A stretch of DNA of 50,271 bases from Candidatus Omnitrophota bacterium. Its GTDB lineage: Bacteria; Omnitrophota; Gorgyraeia; 1-14-0-20-64-10. Position numbers and translations under genes: made by a program. A model generated the notes under the pieces. It searched no databases. It saw only the letters and a list, made by a program, of their open reading frames with translations, and had not been told where the DNA came from. Location: assembly GCA_023818695.1 (NCBI GenBank), contig JAMWCF010000004.1, forward strand, positions 1 through 50,271, in the 5' to 3' direction. Shown in pieces: positions 26,829 through 35,347 of this stretch (positions within the stretch are counted from its first letter, which is position 1; the number at the start of each line of letters is the position of its first letter).

Positions 26829-27453
26829 CGCGCTCCAGGACAACACCGTGTGCCGTCACCTCTTTGACCATCATCCCATTGACCTCCTCTCCGACTCCCA
26901 CAAAATAGGTCCTGCCCCCCTTCGCGTCCTCGATGAGGGCGCGGGGAGTCCCCGACCGGTCTATGCCCACCACGGTCAATCCATCCGCCAGATTCTCGAC
27001 CTGCGGCGACGCGGTTGCGCGGACGTCGGGGATTTTCTTTACCGTCGTCTCAAACGGCGTACGAACGTCCGCGGAACCGATGTAAACGGAGACCGGCCGC
27101 ATGTAATCCTCCGGCTTTTCCGACGTCTGCCCGCCCGGCGCGCGGATGTCGATCGTTTCGTTCAGAGGCGCCTTCTTCCCGGTTTCATAGGGAGCCATAA
27201 CGTCCCTGACGACATAAACGCCCAGAGCCAGCAGAACGATCCATAACAGACGGCTGCTCAAGCGGATCCGCTCCAGGAATTCATCCTCGGACCGCCGTCT
27301 CCTGAAAGAGGACCCTCTTCTCCCGAACCGGGCAAAGATCCCCAGCCATCCCTCCTTGGAACTGGAAAAGGAGAGAGCGGCCGACCGGATGCCGGACGGG
27401 TCTTCGATCAGCTTCAGCAAACGCTCTTCTGCAGTGCTTCTGTCGGCGACCAT
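26800..27453 (-). CDS. Single-TM protein with periplasmic GspC/PilP-like domain
   Basis: TM SSRLLWIVLLALGVYVVRDV and C-terminal LTVVGIDRSGTPRALIEDAKGGRTYFVGVGEEVNGMMVKEVTAHGVVLERDGKEIRLSY, resembling GspC HR/PilP beta domains; overlaps secretin and ATPase genes. Confidence 0.75.
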   Translation of the reverse strand: MVADRSTAEERLLKLIEDPSGIRSAALSFSSSKEGWLGIFARFGRRGSSFRRRRSEDEFLERIRLSSRLLWIVLLALGVYVVRDVMAPYETGKKAPLNETIDIRAPGGQTSEKPEDYMRPVSVYIGSADVRTPFETTVKKIPDVRATASPQVENLADGLTVVGIDRSGTPRALIEDAKGGRTYFVGVGEEVNGMMVKEVTAHGVVLERDGKEIRLSY

Positions 27454-28277
27454 CCCGCTTCAATATCCTCCTGAAGGACGTTATCCACCAATTCCCGGTC
27501 CACCACGGACCGGTTATACATCACCAACCCCCGAAGGGCCCTGTGGCAGAGCATGGCAATTTTCCTCGGATAGCCGGAGGAGGCCCGATAAATGGCGTGG
27601 ATCGCTTCATCCAAAAAGAGGGGGGAAGGGAAATGGTACCCGGCCTCATACAGCCGGAATTCCACCATCTCGCGGGTCTCTTCGAAGGTGAGCGGGGTCA
27701 GCATTGATTTCATGCTGATCCTGTCGACCACGTTGGGCATGCTCTTTAAGAGGGGCAGCAACTCCATTTGGCCCAGCAAGACCAGCTGGAGAAGTTTTGT
27801 CTCGTTGGTCTCATAGTTGAGCAGAACCCGCAGCGCCTCCAGGGAAAGAGGATTCAGCTTATGGGCCTCATCAATGATCAGGACGACCGTTTTGTGCTCC
27901 TCCACCCCTTTGCGGAAAAGAAACCGTTCCAGCCCTTCCCTGTAATCCAAAAGGGTGGGACGGACGGCCGCCGTCTCAATGCCGAAGGAGCGGATGAGGG
28001 CTTGATAAAACTGCTCCTCCGACGGGAAGGTGGGATCCAGCATCATGTGGAAGATGAAGCCCTCCCTTTCGCTCAACATCTGAATCAACTTCCGGCCCAA
28101 GGTGGTTTTGCCCACCCCCACATCCCCTATGACGACGCTCAAACCCCGCTTGAGGCGGAATTCAATGACCAGGTTGGCCAGTGTCGCCCGGTGCCGCTGG
28201 GACTGGTAGAAAAAGAGCGGATCGGGACTGGTGGAAAAAGGTTCCCGATCGAGTCCCAGAACCTGAAAGTAGCTCAT
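27414..28277 (-). CDS. ExeA/GspA-like AAA ATPase
   Basis: MSYFQVLGLDREPFSTSPDPLFFYQS..., Walker A GDVGVGKTT, Walker B VVLIIDEAHKL, SSGYPRKIAMLCHRAL. Confidence 0.92.
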   Translation of the reverse strand: MSYFQVLGLDREPFSTSPDPLFFYQSQRHRATLANLVIEFRLKRGLSVVIGDVGVGKTTLGRKLIQMLSEREGFIFHMMLDPTFPSEEQFYQALIRSFGIETAAVRPTLLDYREGLERFLFRKGVEEHKTVVLIIDEAHKLNPLSLEALRVLLNYETNETKLLQLVLLGQMELLPLLKSMPNVVDRISMKSMLTPLTFEETREMVEFRLYEAGYHFPSPLFLDEAIHAIYRASSGYPRKIAMLCHRALRGLVMYNRSVVDRELVDNVLQEDIEAGWSPTEALQKSVC

Positions 28278-28423
28278 CGAGGCGAGAAACTCCCTGCAGA
28301 GAGCTGGCTTGACTGCCCGGAGTTTTTAGTCTCTGATCCTGTGCCCATACCCTTTCGCCGGTTCCTGGATGTCGGGGAGCCAGTCACCCAGCGGTGGTAT
28401 TGCTCTCTCGTCGAGTTTCACTC

Positions 28424-28452
28424 AGCATAATATCGCCACGCACGGCTGTCAA
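28424..28452 (-). promoter_or_regulatory. Putative sigma70-like promoter of the secretin/coiled-coil operon
   Basis: TTGACA (28452-28447), 17-bp spacer, TATGCT (28429-28424), about 145 nt upstream of the ExeA-like start. Confidence 0.6.
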
Positions 28453-28486
28453 GAGAAAACAAATGTAACTTGAAGAGCCGCCTCAA

Positions 28487-29623
28487 CTAACGTTCCAAGA
28501 TCCCCTGCTCTACGCGGGACCACTTTTCGGCCGGAAAACCGGCTTCAAAAGCGTCCGGCACCGCTTCCCCGATGGAAAGCCGCTTCAAAAATTCCTTGAA
28601 ACGCTCGATCCCGTGCTTCTCGATGAGATAAGAGACGACGATCCTCGCCTGCGCGTAGGCCCGTTCCATGTCGGCCGCATCGGATGGCTGCTCGAAATGG
28701 GCGTCCAGCCATTTCAAGGGGACCCAGAGAACCTTTCGGTGGATTTTATCGGCGATCTCCTGCTCCCTCTCTGAAAGAGGACGCGCCGGCTCCTTCCACT
28801 GCGCATATCCTTCGTGGATCCACACCGGCAAGCGGGAGCCGTACAATTTATGAAGAAAAGCGTGGGCCAATTCATGGGAAAGGATGGCGGCCTCCCAGGG
28901 GGTCTGGACATCCTCCAGGCGGATCCGGATCCTTCCGTCATAGAAACCGATCGCATAGTCGAACTGGGCGTTGACCTTTTCAAATTGCCCCACCCGGTAA
29001 AGGATCACCGTCACCTGCCCCCCGATCTGGCCCAATTCCTGCGCCAGGTACCGGTATTCCCTCTCCAGGACCGCCCCGACATGCTGGGCCTTCAGCCGCT
29101 GCGCGTCCTCGGGAAACCGAACCTGAAAATGATCGGTGGACTCGATGAGAAACCGCCGCTCCACCGCCTGGTCCCGCTGCGCCTGACTGATCCGTTTGGA
29201 AACCACCTCCCACTGCGGTTCAGGAACGAGCCCGTGCGCCTTTTCCCATGCCCGGATGGCGTTTGCAAAGTCGTTCCTCTGCAGATAGTACAAATCCCCC
29301 AGACGGACCCAGGCCAGCCCATTCCGGTCGTATAAACCGACCGCCTCCTGGAGAAGATCGAACGATTCGGAGACCTTCTCGCCGCCTGCTTTGTGCATGG
29401 CGAGGTCGCTCAAGGCGAAGGAGAGGTTGCGGCGTATCTGTTCGTCGTCCGGCGCGATGGAAAAAGCTTCGCGCAGAAAAGAAACCGCCTGTTCCAGCCG
29501 GCCGTCGCGCGCCTCGGCGATGGCCCGGTTGTTCAGTTCAGACGCGGTGGACTCCGACCCGCAGGCAGGCGGCTGGACTCCTAGCATGAACAAACCGATG
29601 AAAAAGAGGACCGGCGGCTTCAT
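28487..29623 (-). CDS. Exported TPR plus HExxH (peptidase MA-like, gluzincin) protein
   Basis: Signal MKPPVLFFIGLFMLGVQPPACGS; TPR region; AILSHELAHAFLHKLYGSRLPVWIHEGYAQWKEP (HELAH plus downstream EGYA glutamate). Confidence 0.87.
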   Translation of the reverse strand: MKPPVLFFIGLFMLGVQPPACGSESTASELNNRAIAEARDGRLEQAVSFLREAFSIAPDDEQIRRNLSFALSDLAMHKAGGEKVSESFDLLQEAVGLYDRNGLAWVRLGDLYYLQRNDFANAIRAWEKAHGLVPEPQWEVVSKRISQAQRDQAVERRFLIESTDHFQVRFPEDAQRLKAQHVGAVLEREYRYLAQELGQIGGQVTVILYRVGQFEKVNAQFDYAIGFYDGRIRIRLEDVQTPWEAAILSHELAHAFLHKLYGSRLPVWIHEGYAQWKEPARPLSEREQEIADKIHRKVLWVPLKWLDAHFEQPSDAADMERAYAQARIVVSYLIEKHGIERFKEFLKRLSIGEAVPDAFEAGFPAEKWSRVEQGILER

Positions 29624-30096
29624 GGCCCAGCTTGATTTTGATTCTGTTCGACGTGGTGCCTGGCTCGCAGCTCATCCTCGGCGGCCTTCAGCCGTTTCTC
29701 AAGGAACTCCAGCCGCTTCTCGAGGTCCGTGATCCGGCGTTCGGCGGCGGAAAATTTCCGGCCCACGTAGTCTTCCACCGGAATAGGACCCACGACGCCG
29801 TCCTTCTCTTCAAGCGGCCAGTCGGCGGGAAGCACGAACCGGATTCCCCGGCTCTCCTTGACGACCATTGCCGGCTTGTTCGTTTCCCGCTCCTCTCCCG
29901 CGGCGACGGGGCCGCAGACCATCGCCGCAATAATCCCTCCCAGTAACCCGAGGATAAAAACACCCCTCAAAATCGGCGACTGCCATCCTCCGACGGGGCA
30001 GCCGGCGCAGCACATCCGCAGGCCGCGCGGCACGGTTTTGTGCGCGGCCGAGGACAGAGCAAGGCGCCGCGCTGGGCGGAGGTGCGCCATCTTCAA
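29620..30096 (-). CDS. Hypothetical TM/exported protein with C-terminal coiled coil
   Basis: SPILRGVFILGLLGGIIAAMVCGPVAAGE hydrophobic segment; RKFSAAERRITDLEKRLEFLEKRLKAAEDEL coiled coil; 4-bp overlaps with both neighbours. Confidence 0.7.
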   Translation of the reverse strand: MKMAHLRPARRLALSSAAHKTVPRGLRMCCAGCPVGGWQSPILRGVFILGLLGGIIAAMVCGPVAAGEERETNKPAMVVKESRGIRFVLPADWPLEEKDGVVGPIPVEDYVGRKFSAAERRITDLEKRLEFLEKRLKAAEDELRARHHVEQNQNQAGP

Positions 30097-31160
30097 TCGG
30101 TCACCGCCCTGCTTGGCCTGCCACGCGGCTGGACCGGCAGCATCGGTTTTCGATGAACCAGAATCGACAAGAGCCGGTAGCCCTCATCCGGATTGTCCGT
30201 CTGCATGAAAAATCCGGAAAATCTGGCCCGGTCAGTGGAAGCGAATTTCTGATGGACCTTCACGAAAACCCGACCGATCATCTCCTCCTTCCCTATAAAA
30301 CTGGCGGAACCGGGGCGGGTCGCGGTGACGGCGGTCACGCCGATCTGGAAAGCGCTCTGCTCCTGGGCCGCCCGTTCCCGGACGGGCCGGGAGGCGATTT
30401 CCACATCATCGGCGGTGTTCTGGTAGGTCATGGCGGCGATTTGCGTCAGCGGAACCGGTCTGAACCCCCGCACGACGGTGCCGTCCTCCATCACATGGCC
30501 GTTCTTGTACCACCAGGGCTCAAACCGGGTGAGAAACGGCGACTCGACGATCGATCCGCCGCCGGGATGGCGGTGCGCCTGGGCGAAATCGGTCAGTTTG
30601 GGCATCACGACGCCCTCGATCAATTCCATATAAGGGCCGAAATCCCCGTCCCAGCCCGGCGGCCGGCTGCGGCCCGTTGAATCGGAGAGCTCCAAGTGGA
30701 TCCCGAAAGCCACCCGCAGGTCCTTCCAATCCAGACCGGCCAGATCCTCCAGCAGATCCTCATAGTGTCGCACGGCCGCCGAATTCTCCCGCAGCCAAGC
30801 GGGGTCTCCATCAATGAAGCCGACGGTCTGCAGGCCGCTTCTGGAAGCCCGGTCCAGGATCGCCTGTTTCTGCCCCTTTTCTAAACCCAGAAAAGAACCG
30901 CCCCTTATCCAGACGGTGTCGATCCCGGCCCACACCGCCAGAGGAAAGAAATAGGGCTGATCCAGAAGGGGGCCGGCGTCGCCGATGATCACGGAAAGAT
31001 GTTTCGACTCCCCTATCTCCTTCTTGACCGGCACCAGTTCCCCTTTCTGTTTGACGCTGGCCGCCCAACAGGGAGGAACCGGCGCGGCGCATAAAAGAAA
31101 AACAGCGGCAAAGAGAAATATCCCTTGCCGCCGTTGGGGCTGTCCGGTAAGCGCCGCCAT
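30093..31160 (-). CDS. Exported protein, possibly TIM-barrel-like, function unknown
   Basis: Signal GIFLFAAVFLLCAAPVPPCWA; AVWAGIDTVWIRGGSF...LQTVGFIDGDPAWLRENSAAVRHYEDLLEDLAGLDWKDLRVAFGIHLELSDSTGRSRP resembles the layout of the 352/777-aa proteins. Confidence 0.75.
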   Translation of the reverse strand: MAALTGQPQRRQGIFLFAAVFLLCAAPVPPCWAASVKQKGELVPVKKEIGESKHLSVIIGDAGPLLDQPYFFPLAVWAGIDTVWIRGGSFLGLEKGQKQAILDRASRSGLQTVGFIDGDPAWLRENSAAVRHYEDLLEDLAGLDWKDLRVAFGIHLELSDSTGRSRPPGWDGDFGPYMELIEGVVMPKLTDFAQAHRHPGGGSIVESPFLTRFEPWWYKNGHVMEDGTVVRGFRPVPLTQIAAMTYQNTADDVEIASRPVRERAAQEQSAFQIGVTAVTATRPGSASFIGKEEMIGRVFVKVHQKFASTDRARFSGFFMQTDNPDEGYRLLSILVHRKPMLPVQPRGRPSRAVTD

Positions 31161-31181
31161 GCACTCTATTTTACTACGCCG

Positions 31182-33182
31182 CTACGCGGATGTCGCTCCG
31201 TGCTTGGCGAATTCTCCTTTTCCGGCGGAAGCCGTCTTTCCGACCGCAGCCAGAAGCCGCTGGACATCCTGTTTGAGTTTTTCGGTCACCGCCCAGGTCT
31301 CCTTGATGAAGGAGTCCTGCGAAGCCGGTTTATGGGCCTGCGGGTAATCCTCGATCACCTCGGCCCCGCGCTTGTCATCCTTCTCCTTGGAGCTCTGCAC
31401 GTCGGCGGCGATCCTCTCCTGCATCCGAACCAGCTCTTCCAGCAGCTGCGCCGGCTCGGCGCCCGGAAACTCCTTGGAGAGGAGTCCCCTTTCATGCTCC
31501 CATCGGGGAGAACCAGTTGTCGATGCCAGTAGTTTTTTCGCCGTCTCCTTGGGATTGGAGGAATTCTTGGAGATGACCGCCTCCAGTTCCCTCTTGAAGC
31601 CCAGCAGCGCGTAATACCGGATGTAGAAGGTGTACGCCTCGATCCCCTTCTTCCGGGCCCCCTCCAGACAGACGTTTTTGCCCAGCCCCTTGATCTCCTT
31701 GGAGGTGTAGTAATCCTTCACCTCTTTGACCAAAAGGCGCTGGCGGGCATCCACCATCATGTCGACGATATCGGGCCGGAAGACTTCGAAATCAAAGGTG
31801 GAGCGCTTGGCTTTATTCCGCTTCTGGTACTTGCCTTCGTTGCGCCGAACCATGTAGATGTTGTCAGACAGGACCCATCCCGGCATGATCTCCATGTAAG
31901 CGGGGGAAACGCCGGCGTAAGCGGCGGCGGGGGTGTTGATCAGTGAAAAAGGGAACTCCACCTTCTGGGGAAGCAGGGTGGCGCCGCTGGCGATGATCGT
32001 GTAGGGGGACTGCGTCAGGTCGGTCGGGAATTTGATGTTGACCCCCAGGCCGAAGAAGGTCCCCTCGCCCGGCCAAATCTCCTGGTCGGGAGCCTTGGCG
32101 GTGTGGTTCGAACCGACGTTGGCGCCGTAGCCGACGTTCCCCTTCCCTTCGGGCCACAAAGCGGCGATCAACAGGGCCTGATGATGGAAGCCGACGAAAG
32201 GACCTAACAGGGCGCTGGTAACCTCCCCCTCCGCCACACCGGTATTGGGACCGAGGATGGAATGGGTCACCTTGCCATGCCGCTCGACGTGGGAGTGCTC
32301 GACCAGAAGGGAGGTATCGACGATCGCCTCGCTGGTCACCTCGCAGCCCCATTGCAGCACGCTGTTCTTGACGATCGCCCCGTGCGATATCTCGGTCGCC
32401 TCCTCGACGTTGCTCAAAACGGTCGCGTGGGCCACCAGCTGCGCCGCGTCGATGTGAGCAGCCTCACCCAGAAGGACCCCCACCACTTTCGGGGTGTGGA
32501 GGATCGTCGCGGAGGGGCCGATCACGTTGCAGGGGGCGGACACTTGCTTCAGGTACTTCTCAATCCCCTTGGCGACGCCTTCGATCAGCTTCTTGTCCCC
32601 CCGGGAGCGGGTCAAAACCCACGCCCCATCAATGGTCAGTTCCGCGAACAGAGGGACTTCCCGGCCGCCGGTTTCGATGGCGATGAGGATCTCCGATCCG
32701 TTGGCGAAACTTTCCGTGCCGTCAATCGTCACCACGCCCACATCAAAGAGCACCGCCCTCTCATTCAGAACGGTCCTGTTCAGCAGGCGGACGTTCCGGA
32801 TGAAAACGTTCTCTCCAACTACGCAGTGAGAGAGGGTGGCGTGCGAAAGGCCGGTCGGCAGGACAGCTCCCTCCACGGAAACGGTTCCGGAACAGGAGGA
32901 CAGCAGCACAGGACCCGCGAAATGGCAGCGGTTGACCCTCTTCGGGTCAAAACCCTTGCCGACCCACACCTGCTTCCAATCCTCCGCGGTGTTCCCCTGG
33001 GATTGGAGCACTTTCAGCTGGGCGGCCGTCAGCGGCTGGTAGCCGGCCTTCTGCCTTTTAGCGGGCGCGGCGAACAACAGGGCGAACAGGTTCCGTGCCT
33101 TTTCAGCCGCTATGACGGCCTCCGATTTCGAACAAGCGGCTTCCAACGCTTTCAAGAGATCGAACTTCGGGGGATTCATCAT
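31182..33182 (-). CDS. DUF4954-like / left-handed beta-helix protein
   Basis: Hexapeptide-rich HFAGPVLLSSCSGTVSVEGAVLPTGLSHATLSHCVVGENVFIRNVRLLNRTVL..., WPGEGTFFGLGVNIKFPTDLTQSPYTIIASGATLLPQKVEFPFSLI. Confidence 0.8.
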   Translation of the reverse strand: MMNPPKFDLLKALEAACSKSEAVIAAEKARNLFALLFAAPAKRQKAGYQPLTAAQLKVLQSQGNTAEDWKQVWVGKGFDPKRVNRCHFAGPVLLSSCSGTVSVEGAVLPTGLSHATLSHCVVGENVFIRNVRLLNRTVLNERAVLFDVGVVTIDGTESFANGSEILIAIETGGREVPLFAELTIDGAWVLTRSRGDKKLIEGVAKGIEKYLKQVSAPCNVIGPSATILHTPKVVGVLLGEAAHIDAAQLVAHATVLSNVEEATEISHGAIVKNSVLQWGCEVTSEAIVDTSLLVEHSHVERHGKVTHSILGPNTGVAEGEVTSALLGPFVGFHHQALLIAALWPEGKGNVGYGANVGSNHTAKAPDQEIWPGEGTFFGLGVNIKFPTDLTQSPYTIIASGATLLPQKVEFPFSLINTPAAAYAGVSPAYMEIMPGWVLSDNIYMVRRNEGKYQKRNKAKRSTFDFEVFRPDIVDMMVDARQRLLVKEVKDYYTSKEIKGLGKNVCLEGARKKGIEAYTFYIRYYALLGFKRELEAVISKNSSNPKETAKKLLASTTGSPRWEHERGLLSKEFPGAEPAQLLEELVRMQERIAADVQSSKEKDDKRGAEVIEDYPQAHKPASQDSFIKETWAVTEKLKQDVQRLLAAVGKTASAGKGEFAKHGATSA

Positions 33183-33233
33183 TCCTCCATGAGTCTAAGA
33201 GCCGGTTTCACAGCCTGCTCTAGAAAGTGGAGT

Positions 33234-33273
33234 GGGCCGCGGAAGTGTCCTCCTCCCGCAGCCCACTTTTTTA
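33234..33273. terminator. Hairpin between nagB and the DUF4954-like gene; stronger U-tract on plus strand
   Basis: GTGGGCCGCGG AAGTGTCCTCCT CCCGCAGCCCAC TTTTTT. On the transcribed minus strand the U-tract after the hairpin is weak. Confidence 0.4.
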
Positions 33274-33302
33274 ACCGTTTATAGATCCGTCCTTTTCGGG
33301 GT

Positions 33303-34070
33303 CTAGGACAGGACGAGAACGCGGGGTTCAGCCGGGTATTCCTTGGTCAGCTTCGCGCCCGCTGCCTTGTCGATACAGATGGTCGCCTTCGGATGCAGTT
33401 GAACGATGGTGGCCGGAACCATGGCCGTAATCGGCCCTTCCACCGTCTTCTGGATGGCGTCCGCCTTGCCGGCACCGTTGGCCAGAAGGATCAGCTGCCG
33501 GGCATCCATGATCGTGCCGATGCCCATGGTGATGGCGTACTTCGGAACCTCGTTCATGTTCCGGAAGAACCGGGCGTTGTCCTGGCGGGTCTTCTCATCC
33601 AGCGTCTTGACGCGGGTCCTGGAGCCCAGGGAGGAACCCGGCTCGTTGAAAGCAATGTGCCCGTTCGAACCGATCCCCAGAAGCTGGATATCCAAGCCGC
33701 CGGCCTTGACGATCTGCTCCTCATACCAGCGGCAGAAACCGGGAATATCCTTGGCCGTCCCATCCGGAATATGGACATTCTTCGAGTTGATGTTGACGTG
33801 CTTGAAGAGGTTCTCCCACATGAAATAATGGTAGCTCTGGGGGTGATCATGGGTCAAACCGACGTACTCATCGAGGTTGAAGGTGACCGTTCTGGAAAAA
33901 TCGAGTCCTTCCTCTTTGTGCAGGCGAATAAGCTCCTTGTAAGTCCCCAACGGGGTGGATCCGGTTGCTAACCCCAGGATGGCACGGGGCTTGCGGCGAA
34001 TAACGTCGGCTATCAGCTCCGCCGCAAACTTGGAAACTTCCTCATACGTTTCCTTAATAATGACTTCCAT
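33303..34070 (-). CDS. nagB: Glucosamine-6-phosphate deaminase
   Basis: ILGLATGSTPLGTYKELIR, TFNLDEYVGL, HPQSYHYFMWENLFKHVNI, DIQLLGIGSNGHIAFNEPGSSLGSRTRVKTLDEKTRQDNARFF, GIGTIMDARQLILLANGAGKADAI. Confidence 0.97.
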   Translation of the reverse strand: MEVIIKETYEEVSKFAAELIADVIRRKPRAILGLATGSTPLGTYKELIRLHKEEGLDFSRTVTFNLDEYVGLTHDHPQSYHYFMWENLFKHVNINSKNVHIPDGTAKDIPGFCRWYEEQIVKAGGLDIQLLGIGSNGHIAFNEPGSSLGSRTRVKTLDEKTRQDNARFFRNMNEVPKYAITMGIGTIMDARQLILLANGAGKADAIQKTVEGPITAMVPATIVQLHPKATICIDKAAGAKLTKEYPAEPRVLVLS

Positions 34071-34134
34071 GGCTTAGAAAAACTCCTCCTTTTTGTCGAT
34101 TGTTAACGCATGCAAGACTGCGGGGTGAACCTCC

Positions 34135-34164
34135 CTTATATCACAGGAACAACCGTTTCGTCAA
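34135..34164 (-). promoter_or_regulatory. Putative sigma70-like promoter of nagB
   Basis: TTGACG (34164-34159), 18-bp spacer, TATAAG (34140-34135); AAAGGAGGA RBS precedes the nagB ATG. Confidence 0.55.
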
Positions 34165-34190
34165 GAGGTTCAGCGAAATTCAGGCGGTCT

Positions 34191-34724
34191 TTAGAACCAG
34201 GGTTTCCTGGTTTCTTCCTGCGGGATAGAGCCCGTTTCCCGGTCCACCGCGCCGTCAAAATCGGTGTCCTGCTTGAAGCCGACGACTTTCATGCCGGATT
34301 CTCCGTAGTAGAACCAGGCGTCCGGTGCGTCGTCGAAATTCTTGTCGCGGATCATCAAGTCCTTGACCCCGGCTTTGTGGAAAACCCAGGTGTCCGGCCT
34401 CCCGTCGAAATTCAGATCGTGGGACTCCTTTTCCGGCTGCCCGTTCTGGTAATAGCGGAACATGTCCGGCCGGCCGTCCTTGTTCCGGTCCACTTCGGCC
34501 CGCTCCGATTTCCCCTCCTTCAGGAAAACGGTGATCTCCCGCTTGCCGTCGCCATCCCTGTCCCGCTCGATCCGGACCATCTGCTGGTCATCGAAGATCT
34601 GCCACTGGTCCGGCCGGCCGTCCTCATCGGTATCTTTCGCTTCCTCGCGCGCGTATGAGGCAGCAGGCGTCAATTGACCGGCGATAAGAACGGACGCAAG
34701 CAGAAAAAGGGGCTTGCCTTTCAC
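34191..34724 (-). CDS. Secreted Asp-rich repeat protein (DxDxDG Ca-binding-like)
   Basis: Signal MKGKPLFLLASVLIAGQLTPAAS; repeated DTDEDGRPDQW / DRDGDGKREI / DRNKDGRPDMF / DLNFDGRPDTW / DKNFDDAPDAW / DTDFDGAVDRE every ~22-25 aa. Confidence 0.87.
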   Translation of the reverse strand: MKGKPLFLLASVLIAGQLTPAASYAREEAKDTDEDGRPDQWQIFDDQQMVRIERDRDGDGKREITVFLKEGKSERAEVDRNKDGRPDMFRYYQNGQPEKESHDLNFDGRPDTWVFHKAGVKDLMIRDKNFDDAPDAWFYYGESGMKVVGFKQDTDFDGAVDRETGSIPQEETRKPWF

Positions 34725-34734
34725 CTGTCCCCTT

Positions 34735-35304
34735 TTACTCGAGGACTTTCAGCGTGTCGGCCAGGAAACTGACCTTCCGGTGGACTTCCTGACCCGCCGA
34801 CGGAAGGCGGGAAAGATCGGCGCGCAGCTCCTGGACCGTCTGCTGGAGGGACTCGATCAGTTTCTTCCTTTCCCGGAACCGGGGACCCAACTGCGCCGTC
34901 ACCTCGTTGATCAGTTGGGCCACATCCTTGAGTTCGTCATAGGGACGCAAGACCAGGGGGGCCAGATCGAATTCCCCCTTCGCCATCAGGCGCAGGTACC
35001 GCTTGATCCGGACGAGTGGACCGGCGATCGTATGGGACAGAAGCAGCGTGATGAGCACGGCCACAGGCAGAATCAGCAGAAACCCGATGGAAAGGCGCAG
35101 GTAGATCAAGCGCAGGATTTCCACCAGACGGCCCTGGGGGTAAACCTGGGAAAGGCGCTCCACCAGGTAGACCCATCCCGTGTTGTAGACGATGCCGATC
35201 GATATCCCGAAGAAGACGAGCAGAAGCAGGAAGGTAACAACCATGTACCGCAGCTGGAGCGATACGTCGGTGATAAACTGCGCCCGTCGGAATTTACCGC
35301 TCAT
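34735..35304 (-). CDS. Two-TM HAMP-domain protein without output domain
   Basis: Two TM segments, HTIAGPLVRIKRYLRLMAKGEFDLAPLVLRPYDELKDVAQLINEV HAMP, then helical tail. Confidence 0.87.
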   Translation of the reverse strand: MSGKFRRAQFITDVSLQLRYMVVTFLLLLVFFGISIGIVYNTGWVYLVERLSQVYPQGRLVEILRLIYLRLSIGFLLILPVAVLITLLLSHTIAGPLVRIKRYLRLMAKGEFDLAPLVLRPYDELKDVAQLINEVTAQLGPRFRERKKLIESLQQTVQELRADLSRLPSAGQEVHRKVSFLADTLKVLE

Positions 35305-35347
35305 TGTCCAATTCCTCCTTGAATAAGAATAACGGCACTGGTTGACT

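Noticed and set aside
28278-28429. Second GEMM-I riboswitch upstream of the secretin operon
   Set aside because: Lacks GGCAAACC, the GAAA-tetraloop hairpin context and the 3' GCCGGGUUGCC element; kept only as an unclassified leader.
29650-29665. GGTGCCTGGC resembling the REP-like 13-mer
   Set aside because: Only half of the palindrome matches and it lies inside a coding region; likely chance.
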